DNA of 64,000 bases from an uncultured Paracoccaceae bacterium (GCA_934500835.1 CAKSTR010000004.1:1-64000); one strand, 5' to 3'. Counted from the first letter of the stretch, positions 8,743 to 19,747 are shown. Program-made: numbers and translations. Notes: generated from the sequence alone by a model not told the origin.

Positions 8743-9621
8743 GTGAGTAGTCTGACCAAAACATTGCTGAAGGTCGCGATCGGGGTGGCCGTGGCCAAGG
8801 GCGTCTCGACGCTGGCCAAGAAGGCGGGCAGCGGCTCTGCCTCGGGCAGCGGTTCGGGCGGCGGCCTGGGCGATCTGCTGGGCGGGATGCTGGGCGGCAA
8901 CACCTCTGGCAGTTCCGGTAGCCTTGGGCGCAGCACCTCGCGCGATACCGGCCAGACCGGCGGCCTGGGCGACATCATGGGCGACATCCTCGGCAACTCC
9001 GGCAGCAGCGGCACCACCCGCTCGGCGCGCACGGGCCGCGGCGGCGACCTTCTGGAAGAGGTTCTGGGCACCCCGCGCAGCGGCGGCAGCCGCAAGAACG
9101 CGCCCGGCGGGCTTGGCGACGTGCTTGAGCAGATGACCGGTGCCCGTTCGGGGCGCGGCGGTCAGGCGAATGCGGGGCAGTCCGGCGGGATCGGCGATCT
9201 TCTCGGCTCCATCCTTGGCGGGGCTGCGGCCCGTCCGGCCGGCAACAACCTGCGGGTCGAGGAAGAGGACGAGGTTTCGGCAGCACTGATGCTGAAGGCG
9301 GTCATCCAGGCGGTGAAATGCGACGGAGATCTGGATGCCGCCGAGAAGAAGAAGCTGATGGAGGCCATGGGCGATGCAACCCAGGCCGAAGTTCAGGCGG
9401 TGAATGGCGAATTGTCGGCGCCGGTGGATGTGGATGCGCTGGTGCGGATGGTCCCGAACGGGATGGAGGCGCAGGTCTATCTGGCCTCGCTGTCCGCCAT
9501 CAACCTCGACAACCAGGCCGAGGCGCAATACCTGCATGCGCTGGCGCAGGGACTGGAGTTGCAGCCGCATGAGGTGAATGCGCTGCACGACCGGATCGGG
9601 GCGCCGAAGATCTACCGTTAG
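8743..9621 (+). CDS. DUF533 / TerB-like protein with Gly-Ser repeats
   Basis: 292 residues. It starts at GTG 8743, preceded by AAGGAGAA, giving VSSLTKTLLKVAIGVAVAKG; an upstream ATG at 8680 lacks such a site. The first 165 residues are Gly/Ser-rich and contain five spaced copies of a short amphipathic unit, roughly G-[LI]-G-D-[LIV]-[LM]-x-x-[ML]-[LT]-G, at about 41-52, 74-85, 100-109, 123-133 and 149-160. Residues 178-290 form an alpha-helical TerB-like domain (LKAVIQAVKCDGDLDAAEKK). E. coli YebE is a relative of unknown function. The repeats suggest membrane or self-association. Confidence 0.75.
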   Translation: MSSLTKTLLKVAIGVAVAKGVSTLAKKAGSGSASGSGSGGGLGDLLGGMLGGNTSGSSGSLGRSTSRDTGQTGGLGDIMGDILGNSGSSGTTRSARTGRGGDLLEEVLGTPRSGGSRKNAPGGLGDVLEQMTGARSGRGGQANAGQSGGIGDLLGSILGGAAARPAGNNLRVEEEDEVSAALMLKAVIQAVKCDGDLDAAEKKKLMEAMGDATQAEVQAVNGELSAPVDVDALVRMVPNGMEAQVYLASLSAINLDNQAEAQYLHALAQGLELQPHEVNALHDRIGAPKIYR

Positions 9622-9629
9622 AATCTGTG

Positions 9630-9692
9630 ATGACCGGCCGGGGGGCGCAAAGCCCCCCAGCCCCCGCAGGATATTTGGACCAAAGTGAAGGG
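9630..9692. repeat. Composite repeat, copy A (hairpin plus GGATATTT block)
   Basis: A G/C hairpin (GGGGGGC gcaaa GCCCCCC) is followed by GCAGGATATTTGGACC and AAAGTGAAG. It begins within 30 bases of the TerB-like stop codon and may end its transcript. Related copies lie at 28.13, 48.12-48.21, 51.10-51.17 and 58.02-58.07 kb. Confidence 0.65.
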
Positions 9693-9834
9693 GCGGGCGA
9701 TCTGCGCCAGACCGTTGGCTGCCGTTGAAAGCGGGCCAGTCGCGGAAAGTCGACATATCCAGCCGGGAAGGAAGGTTCCCCTTCCCGTCATGCCGGTGTA
9801 GGGCCGGGGGCGATCCCGATTTCCGGAGACTGCC

Positions 9835-10767
9835 ATGATGACGCCCCCCGCGTCCGAGAATTCGCGCGCGGCTGCGCTGATGACCGGCTCGATGGCATTC
9901 TTTGCCGTCGAGGACATCTTTCTGAAGCGCGCGGCCGAAGCCCTGCCGCCCGGCGAGGTGCTGGCGCTGACCGGCGGCGTCGGCGCGCTGGTGTTCTGGC
10001 TGCTGGCGGCGCGGCAGCGCCAGCGCGTCCTGAGCATGGATGCGCTGCGCGGGGCGGCGCTGGTGCGCAGCCTTGCCGAGGCCGGGGCGGCGATGCTCTA
10101 CATCGTGGCGCTGGCGCTGGCGCCGCTGTCGTTGACGGCGGCCTTGCTGCAGGCCTCGCCGCTGGTGGTGGTGGCCGGGGCCGCGCTGTTCCTGGGCGAG
10201 ACGGTGGGCTGGCGGCGGTGGGCCTCGGTTGTGGCCGGGTTCATCGGCGTTCTGGTGATCCTGTCGCCCTGGGATGCCGATTTCGACCCGACCGGCCTTC
10301 TGACGGTGGCTTGCGTCTTCGTGCTGGCCGTGCGCGACCTTGCAACGCGGGTGATGCCCGAGCGGATCGGGACCTTCCAGGTCGCGGCCTGGGCCTATCT
10401 GGGGCTGGTCCCTTCGGGTCTTCTCCTGATGGGGATCATGGGTCAGGGCTTTGCCTGGCCGACCCCGATGCAATGGGCGGGCCTTGGCGGTGCCCTTGTG
10501 GCCGGGCTTTTCGGCTATTACGCCGTGGTCGCGGCGATGCGCTTGGGCGAAGTCTCGGTCGTCGCACCCTTCCGCTATACGCGGCTGGTCTTCTCGGTCG
10601 CGCTGGCGATGATCTTCTTTGCCGAACGCCCCGGCCTTTCCACCTATGTCGGCGCCGCAATCGTGGTGGGCTCCGGCCTCTATGCTCTGGCGCGAGAGCG
10701 GATTCGGCGGCGCAAGGCGGCGCAGATGGCGGAAAGCCGTCTTTTCCTTGAGACCAAGGACGGCTAA
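9835..10767 (+). CDS. DMT-family (EamA) transporter
   Basis: 310 residues, about ten membrane helices in two EamA repeats. N-terminal motif: MTGSMAFFAVEDIFLKRAA. The first repeat closes with LTAALLQASPLVVVAGAALFLGE. The second ends in RYTRLVFSVALAMIFFAE, followed by a basic cytoplasmic tail (RERIRRRKAA). The ATG at 9835 is preceded by GGAGACTGCC. It is a separate paralog from the exporter at 7.7-8.6 kb and lies 39 bases upstream of eno in the same direction. Substrate unknown. Confidence 0.85.
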   Translation: MMTPPASENSRAAALMTGSMAFFAVEDIFLKRAAEALPPGEVLALTGGVGALVFWLLAARQRQRVLSMDALRGAALVRSLAEAGAAMLYIVALALAPLSLTAALLQASPLVVVAGAALFLGETVGWRRWASVVAGFIGVLVILSPWDADFDPTGLLTVACVFVLAVRDLATRVMPERIGTFQVAAWAYLGLVPSGLLLMGIMGQGFAWPTPMQWAGLGGALVAGLFGYYAVVAAMRLGEVSVVAPFRYTRLVFSVALAMIFFAERPGLSTYVGAAIVVGSGLYALARERIRRRKAAQMAESRLFLETKDG

Positions 10768-12084
<1,317 letters not shown>

Positions 12085-12138
12085 CCGAAGCACGACTTTT
12101 CGACGAAACGTCGGGGCGGCCCGACATGCAGACGAAAC

Positions 12139-12168
12139 GGCGGGCGCCCCGGTCAGGGCGCCCGCTTT
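12139..12168 (+). terminator. Rho-independent terminator after eno
   Basis: Stem GCGGGCGCCC / GGGCGCCCGC with loop CGGTCA, followed by TTTCATT. It lies between the convergent eno and zinT genes and may serve both. Confidence 0.75.
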
Positions 12169-12186
12169 CATTCGGGCCGGCTGCAA

Positions 12187-12837
12187 TCAATGCGCCTGCA
12201 TCTCGTGCAGGATCTCGTCCCCGGTCAATGCGGCGGGGTAGTAGGTCGGCCAGTTGGTCAGTTCCTGCAGCACCGCGGTCCGGTCTTCGCCCCAGTAAAG
12301 GTGATAGTGTCCGGCCTTCACCGGCGCGATGGCATGGTCGCTGAACTGGATGAAGCCGGGGGCCGCCGCATCGCCCGCGACCTTGCGGAAGATGTAGCGC
12401 ACCCCGCGGTTGCCCTTTTCATAGGTCAGCACCTCATGGCCGTCATCGGCATAGTGCCCGCTGACGCTGCCCGAGGCGCTGTGGAAGCTGACCTGATCGC
12501 CATGAATCTCGATCCGGTCGACATCGGTCTTGTAGCCGGTGTCGTAATAGGCGCGGTATTCGTCCGCAGTTTTGTCGCCGTGTTCGGCCTTGTGCGCGAT
12601 GACCGGGTCCAAGGTGCCGTCCAGCAGCAACGGATAGACCGATTGCCAGTCCCCCTCCCAGTCCGAGAGGCTTCGCGGGGCGATCTGGGCGTCGTCGAAA
12701 TGGCCCTTGTAGATCTCGTCGGCGGACTGGGAATGGTCGTGGCTGGCGTCTTTCGCGGTCTCGGCCATCGCAGGGAGGGCAAGCGAGAGGCCCGCCACGA
12801 CAGCGGCGGCAAGCGTTCGGGAAAAGAGATGAAGCAT
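12187..12837 (-). CDS. zinT: ZinT-type periplasmic zinc-binding protein
   Basis: A periplasmic zinc-scavenging protein that in other bacteria hands metal to the ZnuABC importer. 216 residues. A signal peptide covers about 1-25 (cleavage after LALPAMA). A His-rich segment DASHDHSQ follows. The ZinT fold is recognised by SDWEGDWQSVYP, YKTDVDRIEIHGDQVSF and GHYHLYWGEDR, and ends with the C-terminal NWPTYYPAALTGDEI. A near-perfect Zur-type palindrome lies 35 bases upstream of the start, so expression is probably induced by zinc starvation. No znu genes are adjacent. Confidence 0.9.
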   Translation of the reverse strand: MLHLFSRTLAAAVVAGLSLALPAMAETAKDASHDHSQSADEIYKGHFDDAQIAPRSLSDWEGDWQSVYPLLLDGTLDPVIAHKAEHGDKTADEYRAYYDTGYKTDVDRIEIHGDQVSFHSASGSVSGHYADDGHEVLTYEKGNRGVRYIFRKVAGDAAAPGFIQFSDHAIAPVKAGHYHLYWGEDRTAVLQELTNWPTYYPAALTGDEILHEMQAH

Positions 12838-12871
12838 CCTGGTATCCTTTCGGCGGGGTCTTCGTGATTCG

Positions 12872-12892
12872 ATATGTTATTTCATAACATAT
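12872..12892 (-). promoter_or_regulatory. Zur-type operator upstream of zinT
   Basis: ATATGTTAT TTC ATAACATAT is a perfect inverted repeat with 9-bp arms and a 3-base centre, matching the alphaproteobacterial Zur consensus (TGTTATANNATAACA type). It is 35 bases before the zinT start and well placed to repress it. Confidence 0.75.
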
Positions 12893-12956
12893 GTCAGTCA
12901 GTGCTACCCTGCCCGCCCGCCCGCCGCAAGAGCGTCAGGCGGGAACCGGCCCGGAT

Positions 12957-14009
12957 TCAGAACCGCCCCGGCCTGAACTCGGCCAGAAGCGCGCTCTCTC
13001 CGCCGTCGATTTCTTCCGCCACCAGCTCTCCGGTGATCGCGGCCAATGTGGCGCCCGAATGCATTACCGCAAGCCAAAGGCCCGGCCGCGCCGCGCCGAT
13101 CACCGGCAGCCCATCGCCGGGAACCGGGCGGAACGCCAGCGCCACCTCGTCCCAATCGGTGCGGACCGCGGGCAGAAGCCGGCGCAGGCGGGTCATCGCG
13201 GCATCGGCATGGGCGCCGGCCAGACCGGCGATGGTCTCGGCGGTGTCCCCCTGATGGTTGGGCGCGGTCGGCATCACCAGACGGCCAGCCTCATCCTGCC
13301 GCAACTCGCCGCCCGGGCCCCAGAGCACCAGCGGCAGCAACGGGGGCAAGGGCGGGGTCTTCAGGATCAGCCCGGGGCGCGACAGCATCGGCAGCGCGAT
13401 CCCCAAAGGCCCGGTCAAGGCCGGCGCGCCGGTGCCGGCCGCGACCACGACGGCATCTGCGGCAAGCGCCCCTTGCGCCATCTCGACCCCGGTCACCCGG
13501 CCGCCGCCTTCCGTCAGCCGCAGCGCCGCCACCCCGCGCCACAGCCGCGCCCCCGAGGCCGCGATCAGCCGCGCCGCCAGCACCCCCGGATCGACAGCGC
13601 CTTCGCCGGGCAGGAACAATGCGCTTTCAGGCATCAGCCCCAGTTGCGGCAGGTCGCGCCGGATGCGGTCGCAGTCCCAGGTCTCGACCGGATAGCCAAG
13701 CGCCCGCAGGCCATCGGCGAACGCCAGCTGTGCAGACCCTTCCTCTTCGAACCACAGGCAGCCGGGCCAGCGGATCGGGCTGTCGGGCAGCAGCCCGTCC
13801 AGCCGGCGATGCGCGGCGATCCCCTCCAGCCGCAGCCGGTAATGCGCCGGCGACAGGTGGAACGAGGCGTTGATCCAGCCGAAACTGCGCCCGGAGGCAC
13901 CGGCGGCGATGCCCTGCCCCTCAAGGATCGTGACGGAATGACCGCGGCGGCCAAGCTGGAAGGCGATGGATGCGCCGATCACCCCGGCGCCGATGACGAT
14001 GATCTGCAT
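12957..14009 (-). CDS. FAD-dependent oxidoreductase (D-amino-acid oxidase/DAO family)
   Basis: 350 residues. The N-terminus IIVIGAGVIGASIAFQLGRR is a GxGxxG Rossmann motif for FAD, ending with E in SVTILEGQ. RSFGWINASF and the C-terminal RPVPGDGLPVIG and MHSGATLAAITGELVAEEI are the DAO-family signatures. It probably oxidises an amine or amino acid; the substrate is unknown. The start at 14009 places MQIIVIGAG at the N-terminus; the ATG at 14087 would add a low-complexity leader. Divergent from rluE. Confidence 0.85.
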   Translation of the reverse strand: MQIIVIGAGVIGASIAFQLGRRGHSVTILEGQGIAAGASGRSFGWINASFHLSPAHYRLRLEGIAAHRRLDGLLPDSPIRWPGCLWFEEEGSAQLAFADGLRALGYPVETWDCDRIRRDLPQLGLMPESALFLPGEGAVDPGVLAARLIAASGARLWRGVAALRLTEGGGRVTGVEMAQGALAADAVVVAAGTGAPALTGPLGIALPMLSRPGLILKTPPLPPLLPLVLWGPGGELRQDEAGRLVMPTAPNHQGDTAETIAGLAGAHADAAMTRLRRLLPAVRTDWDEVALAFRPVPGDGLPVIGAARPGLWLAVMHSGATLAAITGELVAEEIDGGESALLAEFRPGRF

Positions 14010-14092
14010 GGGCCGACCCTGCCAGCCCCGCCCGCCGCTGGCAAGGCTGGCCACCGCTGGCAAGCCGGGCCGCGATGCGCTAGCCATGCGCC

Positions 14093-14629
14093 ATGGCCAA
14101 GGTGATCCTTCTCAACAAACCCTTCGACGTGCTCTGCCAGTTCACCGACCCCGAGGGCCGCCCTACTCTGGCGGACTATGTGAACGAGAAGCATGTCTAT
14201 GCCGCCGGGCGGCTGGATCGGGATTCCGAGGGGCTGGTGGTGCTGACCGATGATGGCCGCCTGCAGGCCCGGATCTCCGATCCCCGGCACAAGCTGGAAA
14301 AGACCTATCTCGCGCAGGTCGAGGGGGTCATTTCGGACAGCGCCCTTGCCGCGCTGCGCGGCGGCGTGACGCTGAAGGACGGCCCCACCCTGCCTGCCGG
14401 CGCGCGTATGGTGGATACGCCCGTATGGCTGTGGCCCCGCGTGCCGCCGGTGCGGATGCGCAAGACCGTGCCGGACGGCTGGATCGAGTTGACCCTGCGC
14501 GAGGGCCGCAACCGTCAGGTCCGCCGGATGTGCGCCGCCGTCGGCCTGCCCTGCCTGCGCCTGATCCGCTGGCGGGTCGGCGACTGGACGCTTGACGGTC
14601 TTGCGCCCGGCGAAACCCGCCAACTGTGA
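14093..14629 (+). CDS. rluE: 23S rRNA pseudouridine synthase, RluE-like
   Basis: A 178-residue pseudouridine synthase of the RsuA/RluB/E/F family without an S4 domain, as in RluE, which modifies U2457 of E. coli 23S rRNA. The N-terminus [15 protein letters not shown] and the catalytic loop [19 protein letters not shown] (D42 as nucleophile) are intact. [17 protein letters not shown] and [15 protein letters not shown] complete the fold. Divergent from the oxidoreductase with 83 bases between the starts. Confidence 0.85.
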   Translation: MAKVILLNKPFDVLCQFTDPEGRPTLADYVNEKHVYAAGRLDRDSEGLVVLTDDGRLQARISDPRHKLEKTYLAQVEGVISDSALAALRGGVTLKDGPTLPAGARMVDTPVWLWPRVPPVRMRKTVPDGWIELTLREGRNRQVRRMCAAVGLPCLRLIRWRVGDWTLDGLAPGETRQL

Positions 14630-14907
14630 CCGCAGGCCCGCAGAACGTGCCCCAAAATGCCGGCAGAACATGCCGCCGCGCGGCTGGTGGCAGACGGCGG
14701 TCTCGACCGGGGGCTGAGGGCTGGTCAGCGGCACCGTCCTGCCGGGGGCACTTCGCCGGCCTCAAACCGGTGCCGCCGGGCCGGACGCTGCCCCGCGCCG
14801 GGAAGCTGCGCCATTTCGCAAGCGATGTCGCCCTTGACGTCGCTGATGGCCTCGCCACGGTGCTTTCCTTGCGTCAGGATGGGCTGGCAAGGCAGGGGCG
14901 GGGCGTC

Positions 14908-15792
14908 ATGGATCACAAGGAATTTCTCTCATCGCTGCCACCGGAGGTGCGTCAGCAGATGACCAGCCGCTCGGACGCGGCGGGTCTGCGGCATCTGGTG
15001 CTGCATCTTGGTGCGATTCTGCTCTGCGGGGTCGGGATCGCGCTGCAGCCGCCGGGCTGGTGGCTGCTTTTGCCGGTGCAGGGGGTGATGATCGTCTTCC
15101 TCTTCACGCTGGAGCACGAATGCACCCACCGCACCCCCTTTGCCAATGAACGGCTGAGCGACTGGGTCGGGCGGTTCTGCGGGCTGGCACTGGTGCTGCC
15201 CTTCGAATGGTTCCGCTGGTTCCATCTGGCGCATCACCGCTGGACCAACCTGCCCGGCAAGGACCCCGAGCTTGCCAGCCCCAAACCCGAGCGCCTGCCG
15301 GCCTGGCTCTGGCATGTGTCGGGCCTGCCCTATTGGGGGGCCGGGTTGCGGCTGATGGCGGCGCTGGTGCTTGGCCGGGCCGAGGGCGACTACCTGCCCG
15401 AGGGCGCGCGGCCACGCATCATCCGCGAGGCGCGCTGGATGGCGCTGATCTACGCCTGCCTCGCCGCCAGCCTGTTCTGGTCGCCGCTGGTGCTTTGGGT
15501 CTGGGTGGTGCCGGTGCTCCTGGGCCAGCCGGTGCTGCGGCTCTACCTTCTGGCCGAGCATGGCGATTGCCCGCAGGTCGCCAACATGTTCGAGAACACC
15601 CGCACCACCTTCACCAACCGTCTGCTGCGGTTTCTGGCCTGGAACATGCCCTATCACGTCGAGCATCACGTCTGGCCCGCCGTCCCTTTCCACCGCCTGC
15701 CCGAGGTCCATGCCCTTATGCGCAAGGAGTTGCGGGTGACAGCGGATGGCTATGCCACCTTTACCAGGGAATACCTGCAGCGGCGGCTTTAG
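14908..15792 (+). CDS. Membrane fatty acid desaturase family protein
   Basis: An integral-membrane di-iron desaturase/hydroxylase of 294 residues. The three histidine boxes are visible: HECTH (70-74), HLAHH (106-110) and HVEHH (250-254), with further metal-binding histidine candidate in AEHGDC near 218. Hydrophobic segments lie at about 28-66, 90-102 and 180-212. It probably introduces a double bond in membrane acyl chains or a related lipid; substrate and regiospecificity are unclear. I chose ATG 14908 (after GGGGCGGGGCGTC) because upstream in-frame sequence lacks desaturase features. The 278 bases before it contain no gene I can support. Confidence 0.8.
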   Translation: MDHKEFLSSLPPEVRQQMTSRSDAAGLRHLVLHLGAILLCGVGIALQPPGWWLLLPVQGVMIVFLFTLEHECTHRTPFANERLSDWVGRFCGLALVLPFEWFRWFHLAHHRWTNLPGKDPELASPKPERLPAWLWHVSGLPYWGAGLRLMAALVLGRAEGDYLPEGARPRIIREARWMALIYACLAASLFWSPLVLWVWVVPVLLGQPVLRLYLLAEHGDCPQVANMFENTRTTFTNRLLRFLAWNMPYHVEHHVWPAVPFHRLPEVHALMRKELRVTADGYATFTREYLQRRL

Positions 15793-15817
15793 CCCTTCTG
15801 CCGCAGACGACCTGTAG

Positions 15818-15877
15818 GGTATGGGGTCCATACCGCCGAATGTCCCCTACCCGCGTATGGTCCATACGGGCGTATGG
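15818..15877. promoter_or_regulatory. Paired GTATGG palindromes upstream of rarD-like gene
   Basis: GGTATGG GGT CCATACC (15818-15834) and CGTATGG T CCATACG (15854-15868) are perfect inverted repeats with centres 35 bases apart. A further half-site CGTATGG lies at 15871-15877. They precede the rarD-like start by 66 bases and look like a transcription-factor operator. The regulator is unknown. Confidence 0.5.
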
Positions 15878-15942
15878 CGGGGCATTGTGTGGGGCACAAC
15901 TTGTCCATGGCGCGGGCACGGGCAAGGCTGTATCCCCGGCAC

Positions 15943-16836
15943 ATGACCGAAAACACAGACAGCGGCGACAGCCTTTCGGGCTTTTTCTATGCCCTTGCGG
16001 CCTATCTCCTCTGGGGGTTCCTGCCGCTTTACATGAAGGCGCTGGCGCATATCCCGCCGGTCGAGGTCATTGCGCATCGGGTAATCTGGTCGGTGCCGAT
16101 CGCCGTGGCGGTGCTGGCCTGGCTGGGGCGCACCGCCGATCTGAAGGCGGCGCTGACCAGCCCGCGCATGCTGGGGATGGGCGCGCTGACGGCGGCGCTG
16201 ATCTCTGTGAACTGGGGGATCTATGTCTGGGCCATCGGCGCGGGCCATGCGCTGGATGCGGCCCTTGGCTATTACATCAACCCGCTGTTCTCCATCCTTC
16301 TCGGGGCCGTCCTGCTGGGAGAGCGCCTGCGCGGCATTCAATGGCTGGCCATCGTGCTGGTCTGCATTGCGGTCGGGATCCTGACATGGGAGGCCGGCAA
16401 GCTGCCGGTGGTTGCCATGGGTCTGTTCCTGAGCTGGGGCTTCTACGCCTATTTCAAGCGCCGCCTGCCGATCGGCCCCAATCAGGGCTTTGCGCTGGAG
16501 GTGCTGATCCTGCTGCCCTTCGGGCTGGCCTATGCGCTGTGGCTGCTTTGGACCGGCAAGGGGCATTTCGTCGAAGGCGTGCCGCTGGACACCTGGCTTC
16601 TGGTCGGTTGCGGCATTGTAACGGCGGGTCCGCTGATGATCTATGCCAACGGGGCCAAGCGGCTGCGGCTGTCGACCATCGCGATCATGCAATACATCGC
16701 GCCGACGATGATCTTCCTGACCGCCGTCTTCCTGTTCGGCGAACCGTTCAGCCAGACCAGTCTGATCGCCTTCGGCTTCATCTGGGCCGCTCTTCTGGTT
16801 TATTCCTGGTCGATCCTGCGCCGCAGCCGGGCCTGA
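15943..16836 (+). CDS. rarD: RarD-like DMT transporter
   Basis: 297 residues, about ten transmembrane helices. The RarD subfamily is recognised from [68 protein letters not shown] and the second-repeat [21 protein letters not shown]. coli RarD was named for chloramphenicol sensitivity, but the physiological substrate is not established. The ATG at 15943 matches family N-termini; an upstream ATG at 15874 would overlap the palindromic operator. It is convergent with anmK, five bases between the stops. Confidence 0.85.
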   Translation: MTENTDSGDSLSGFFYALAAYLLWGFLPLYMKALAHIPPVEVIAHRVIWSVPIAVAVLAWLGRTADLKAALTSPRMLGMGALTAALISVNWGIYVWAIGAGHALDAALGYYINPLFSILLGAVLLGERLRGIQWLAIVLVCIAVGILTWEAGKLPVVAMGLFLSWGFYAYFKRRLPIGPNQGFALEVLILLPFGLAYALWLLWTGKGHFVEGVPLDTWLLVGCGIVTAGPLMIYANGAKRLRLSTIAIMQYIAPTMIFLTAVFLFGEPFSQTSLIAFGFIWAALLVYSWSILRRSRA

Positions 16837-16841
16837 GGCGC

Positions 16842-17939
16842 CTATGGGCGGCTGATCTGCCCGCCCCCGACCGCCGCCGGCACGCCCGTCGTCGTGGCGC
16901 AAGAGGTCGGCAACCCGCGCATCACCCTGACCGCAAGGAAGGCGAAGGCCTGCGCCTCCAGCATGTCGCCGTTCAGACCGGCCGCCTCGACCGGCTGGAC
17001 CGGGCAGGCGAACTTGCGGCGCAGATGGCGCATCAGCGTGGCGTTGTGCCGCCCGCCCCCCGTGACCAGAAGCCGGCCGATCGGTTTCGGGAAATGTTCG
17101 GCACCGCGCGCGACCGCGCTGGCGGCGGCCGCAGTCAGGGTGGCAAGGGCGTTCGGCGTCGTAAGGCCCTTCACTGCCTCAAGCAGGCTGCTGAAATCGT
17201 TGCGGTCCAGAGATTTCGGCGGGATGCGGAAGAAGTAGGGGTTCTGCAGGAAGGCCTCGATCACCTCACGCTTCACCCGGCCTTTCGCGGCCAATGCGCC
17301 GCCGCTGTCCTGGTTCTTGCCGGTCCTTGCCCGCATCAGGTCGTTGATCGGCGCATTCGCGGGGCCGGTGTCAAAGGCCAGAAGGGCGCCCGGCACCTCG
17401 GGCGCGGGCTGGCTTGGGTCCACCCAGGTCAGATTGCCGACCCCGCCAAGGTTCAGGAAGGCCAGCGGTTCGGTCGCGCCGATCTTCCTGGCAAGGGCGA
17501 AGTGGAAGAACGGCGCCAAAGGCGCGCCCTGCCCGCCCAGTGTCACGTCGGACGTTCGGAAGTCCCAGACCACCGGCACCGACAGCACGCCGGCCAGCAG
17601 GTTGCCATCGCCGGCCTGATGGGTCCCCCGTCCGCGCGGATCATGCGCAAGGGTCTGGCCGTGGAAGCCCGCCACCTGCACGCCCGAGAAGCGCGACATC
17701 ACCTCGGCATGGGCGTTCTCGACCACGGTCGCGGCCTCGGTCACGCCGGGATCGCCCGGCCATTTGCCAAGGGCGGCGCGCAAGACCGCCTGCTCGGCGG
17801 GCGTATAGGGGCGATAGGCATGGGGGCCGAACTCCTGCACCACATGGCCATCGGTCAGCACCATCGCCGCATCCACCCCGTCCAGCGAGGTGCCCGACAT
17901 CGCGCCAAGTGCCCAGACCGGACCTGTCTCCTTCGCCAT
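16842..17939 (-). CDS. anmK: Anhydro-N-acetylmuramic acid kinase
   Basis: Phosphorylates and opens 1,6-anhydro-MurNAc recovered from cell-wall turnover, giving MurNAc-6-phosphate. 365 residues. ATP-site motif [15 protein letters not shown] near the N-terminus. [44 protein letters not shown] and [13 protein letters not shown] are family signatures, with [15 protein letters not shown] near the C-terminus. Start: ATG 17939, although an in-frame GTG at 17951 is also possible; the AAGGGG between them is very close to the ATG. Divergent from tyrS with about 57 bases between starts. Confidence 0.92.
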   Translation of the reverse strand: MAKETGPVWALGAMSGTSLDGVDAAMVLTDGHVVQEFGPHAYRPYTPAEQAVLRAALGKWPGDPGVTEAATVVENAHAEVMSRFSGVQVAGFHGQTLAHDPRGRGTHQAGDGNLLAGVLSVPVVWDFRTSDVTLGGQGAPLAPFFHFALARKIGATEPLAFLNLGGVGNLTWVDPSQPAPEVPGALLAFDTGPANAPINDLMRARTGKNQDSGGALAAKGRVKREVIEAFLQNPYFFRIPPKSLDRNDFSSLLEAVKGLTTPNALATLTAAAASAVARGAEHFPKPIGRLLVTGGGRHNATLMRHLRRKFACPVQPVEAAGLNGDMLEAQAFAFLAVRVMRGLPTSCATTTGVPAAVGGGQISRP

Positions 17940-17996
17940 CTTCCCCTTCACCCCGTGCGCCGCTATACCGCCAGCACCTTAAAGCACGGGCAAGCC

Positions 17997-19247
17997 ATGA
18001 CCTACCATCCGAAATCCGATTTCATGCGCGTGATGTTCCAGCGCGGCTTCGTTGCCGATTGCACGGACTATCAGGCGCTGGACGAAGCCTTGGTCAAAGG
18101 GGTGGTGCCTGCCTATATCGGTTATGACGCCACGGCGGCATCGCTGCATGTCGGGCATCTGATGAACATCATGGTGCTGCGCTGGCTGCAAAAGACCGGC
18201 CACAAGCCGATCACCCTGATGGGCGGCGGCACGACCAAGGTGGGCGACCCCTCGTTCCGGTCCGAAGAGCGCCCCCTGCTGACGCCCGAGAAGATCGACG
18301 AGAACATCGCCGGTCTGAAGAAGGTGTTCGCGAAATACCTGACCTATGGCGACGGGCCGACCGATGCCATCATGCTGAACAATGCCGAATGGCTGGACAG
18401 CCTGAACTACCTTGATTTCCTGCGCGACATCGGGCGGCATTTCAGCGTGAACCGGATGCTGAGCTTTGAATCGGTGAAGTCGCGGCTGGACCGCGAGCAG
18501 AGCCTTTCGTTCCTTGAATTCAACTACATGATCCTGCAGGCCTATGATTTCCTTGAGATCAACCGCCGTTATGGCTGCCTGTTGCAGATGGGCGGGTCGG
18601 ACCAATGGGGCAATATCGTCAACGGCGTCGACCTGACGCGCCGGGTGATCGACCATGAGATCTACGGGCTGACCACGCCGCTGCTGACCACCTCGGACGG
18701 GCGGAAGATGGGGAAGTCGGCCTCTGGCGCGGTCTGGCTGAACGGCGACATGCTGAGCCCCTACGAGTTCTGGCAGTTCTGGCGCAACACCACCGATGCA
18801 GATGTGGGCCGCTTCCTGAAGATCTTCACCGAATTGCCGGTCGAGGAATGCGATCGCCTCGGCGCGCTTCAGGGGTCCGAGATCAACGGCGCCAAGGCGC
18901 TGCTGGCCAATCTGGCGACCGCGCTTCTGCACGGCGAGGAGGCAGCGCAAGCGGCTGAAGCCACCGCGCGCGAGGTCTTCGAGAAGGGCGGCATCGGGGA
19001 GGATCTGCCGACCGTGGTGCTGGCCCCGGAAGAGCTGGCCGATGGCGTGGGCATCGTGCAGCTTCTGGTGCGGGCCGGGCTTGTCGGATCGGGCAAGGAT
19101 GCCAAACGCCTGATCACCGAAGGCGGCGCGAAGGTGAACGACGAGATCATCACCGATGCCGCGCTGCGCTTCGGGGCCGGCGATCTGGCCGAGCCGGTGA
19201 AGCTGACCGCCGGCAAGAAGCGCCATGCGCTGGTGGTTCTGGGCTGA
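17997..19247 (+). CDS. tyrS: Tyrosyl-tRNA synthetase
   Basis: Charges tRNA-Tyr. 416 residues, class I synthetase. The HIGH-type motif is HVGH (51-54), preceded by [27 protein letters not shown] is the tyrosine-binding signature and [11 protein letters not shown] the KMSKS loop. An S4 RNA-binding domain closes the protein ([17 protein letters not shown]). The start at 17997 is the first ATG after the anmK divergence point; the long open frame upstream in the same phase is an artefact. Its TGA overlaps the ATG of the next gene. Confidence 0.96.
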   Translation: MTYHPKSDFMRVMFQRGFVADCTDYQALDEALVKGVVPAYIGYDATAASLHVGHLMNIMVLRWLQKTGHKPITLMGGGTTKVGDPSFRSEERPLLTPEKIDENIAGLKKVFAKYLTYGDGPTDAIMLNNAEWLDSLNYLDFLRDIGRHFSVNRMLSFESVKSRLDREQSLSFLEFNYMILQAYDFLEINRRYGCLLQMGGSDQWGNIVNGVDLTRRVIDHEIYGLTTPLLTTSDGRKMGKSASGAVWLNGDMLSPYEFWQFWRNTTDADVGRFLKIFTELPVEECDRLGALQGSEINGAKALLANLATALLHGEEAAQAAEATAREVFEKGGIGEDLPTVVLAPEELADGVGIVQLLVRAGLVGSGKDAKRLITEGGAKVNDEIITDAALRFGAGDLAEPVKLTAGKKRHALVVLG

Positions 19248-19747
19248 TGCGCGCGCCGCTGGCCGCCGCTTTGGCGCTGACCGGGGCGGTAACGGGGGCG
19301 GCGGCGCAGGCCTGCCCGCTGACCCTGGCGCTTTACGCCGACCCCGACAGCACGGTCGAGCTGCGCTTTCACGCCGCGCAAAGCTGGGAAAGCAGCGGGT
19401 CGGTCACGCATGTGATGGAACTGGGGCTGTCCGACGGGCGGGTGCTGTGGGGCCGGATCACCAGCAACCAGGGCACGTCGCGCGACATGGGGCATCTATA
19501 CTTCGGCTGCGACGCCCCCTCGCCGGACGGAGAGCCGGAGGCGGACGTGCTGGCCGACTGCCTGGCCTGGGAAGGCGTGGTCTATGCGCTGGATCAGGGC
19601 CGCATCGCCCCGATGCCCGATGCGGGGGCCAAGGCACCGCCGGCGCTGGTGCTGGCCGATCTGGGCCGGCAGTTGCGCTATTCCGTGATGGAGGGGGGCG
19701 AGGCCCCGCTTTGGGACCAGCTGGACCTGTCGGGCTGCGCCGAATGA
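19247..19747 (+). CDS. Exported hypothetical protein
   Basis: 166 residues with a clear signal peptide ([22 protein letters not shown], cleavage after about 21). The mature part has cysteines near its start, at YFGCD, ADCLAW and near the C-terminus (LSGCAE), an even number compatible with periplasmic disulfides. No family recognised. The start overlaps the tyrS stop as TGATG, so the two are co-translated. A strong terminator follows immediately. Confidence 0.65.
   Translation: MRAPLAAALALTGAVTGAAAQACPLTLALYADPDSTVELRFHAAQSWESSGSVTHVMELGLSDGRVLWGRITSNQGTSRDMGHLYFGCDAPSPDGEPEADVLADCLAWEGVVYALDQGRIAPMPDAGAKAPPALVLADLGRQLRYSVMEGGEAPLWDQLDLSGCAE

Noticed and set aside
7735..10473. 912-codon minus-strand frame
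   Set aside because: Only the first 298 codons from 8628 down to 7735 are a real transporter. The upstream part crosses the TerB-like and DMT genes on the opposite strand and has no protein features.
15207..19247. 1346-codon plus-strand frame ending in tyrosyl-tRNA synthetase
   Set aside because: Only the part from 17997 is tyrS. The rest is out-of-frame reading through the desaturase and rarD-like genes and antisense to anmK.
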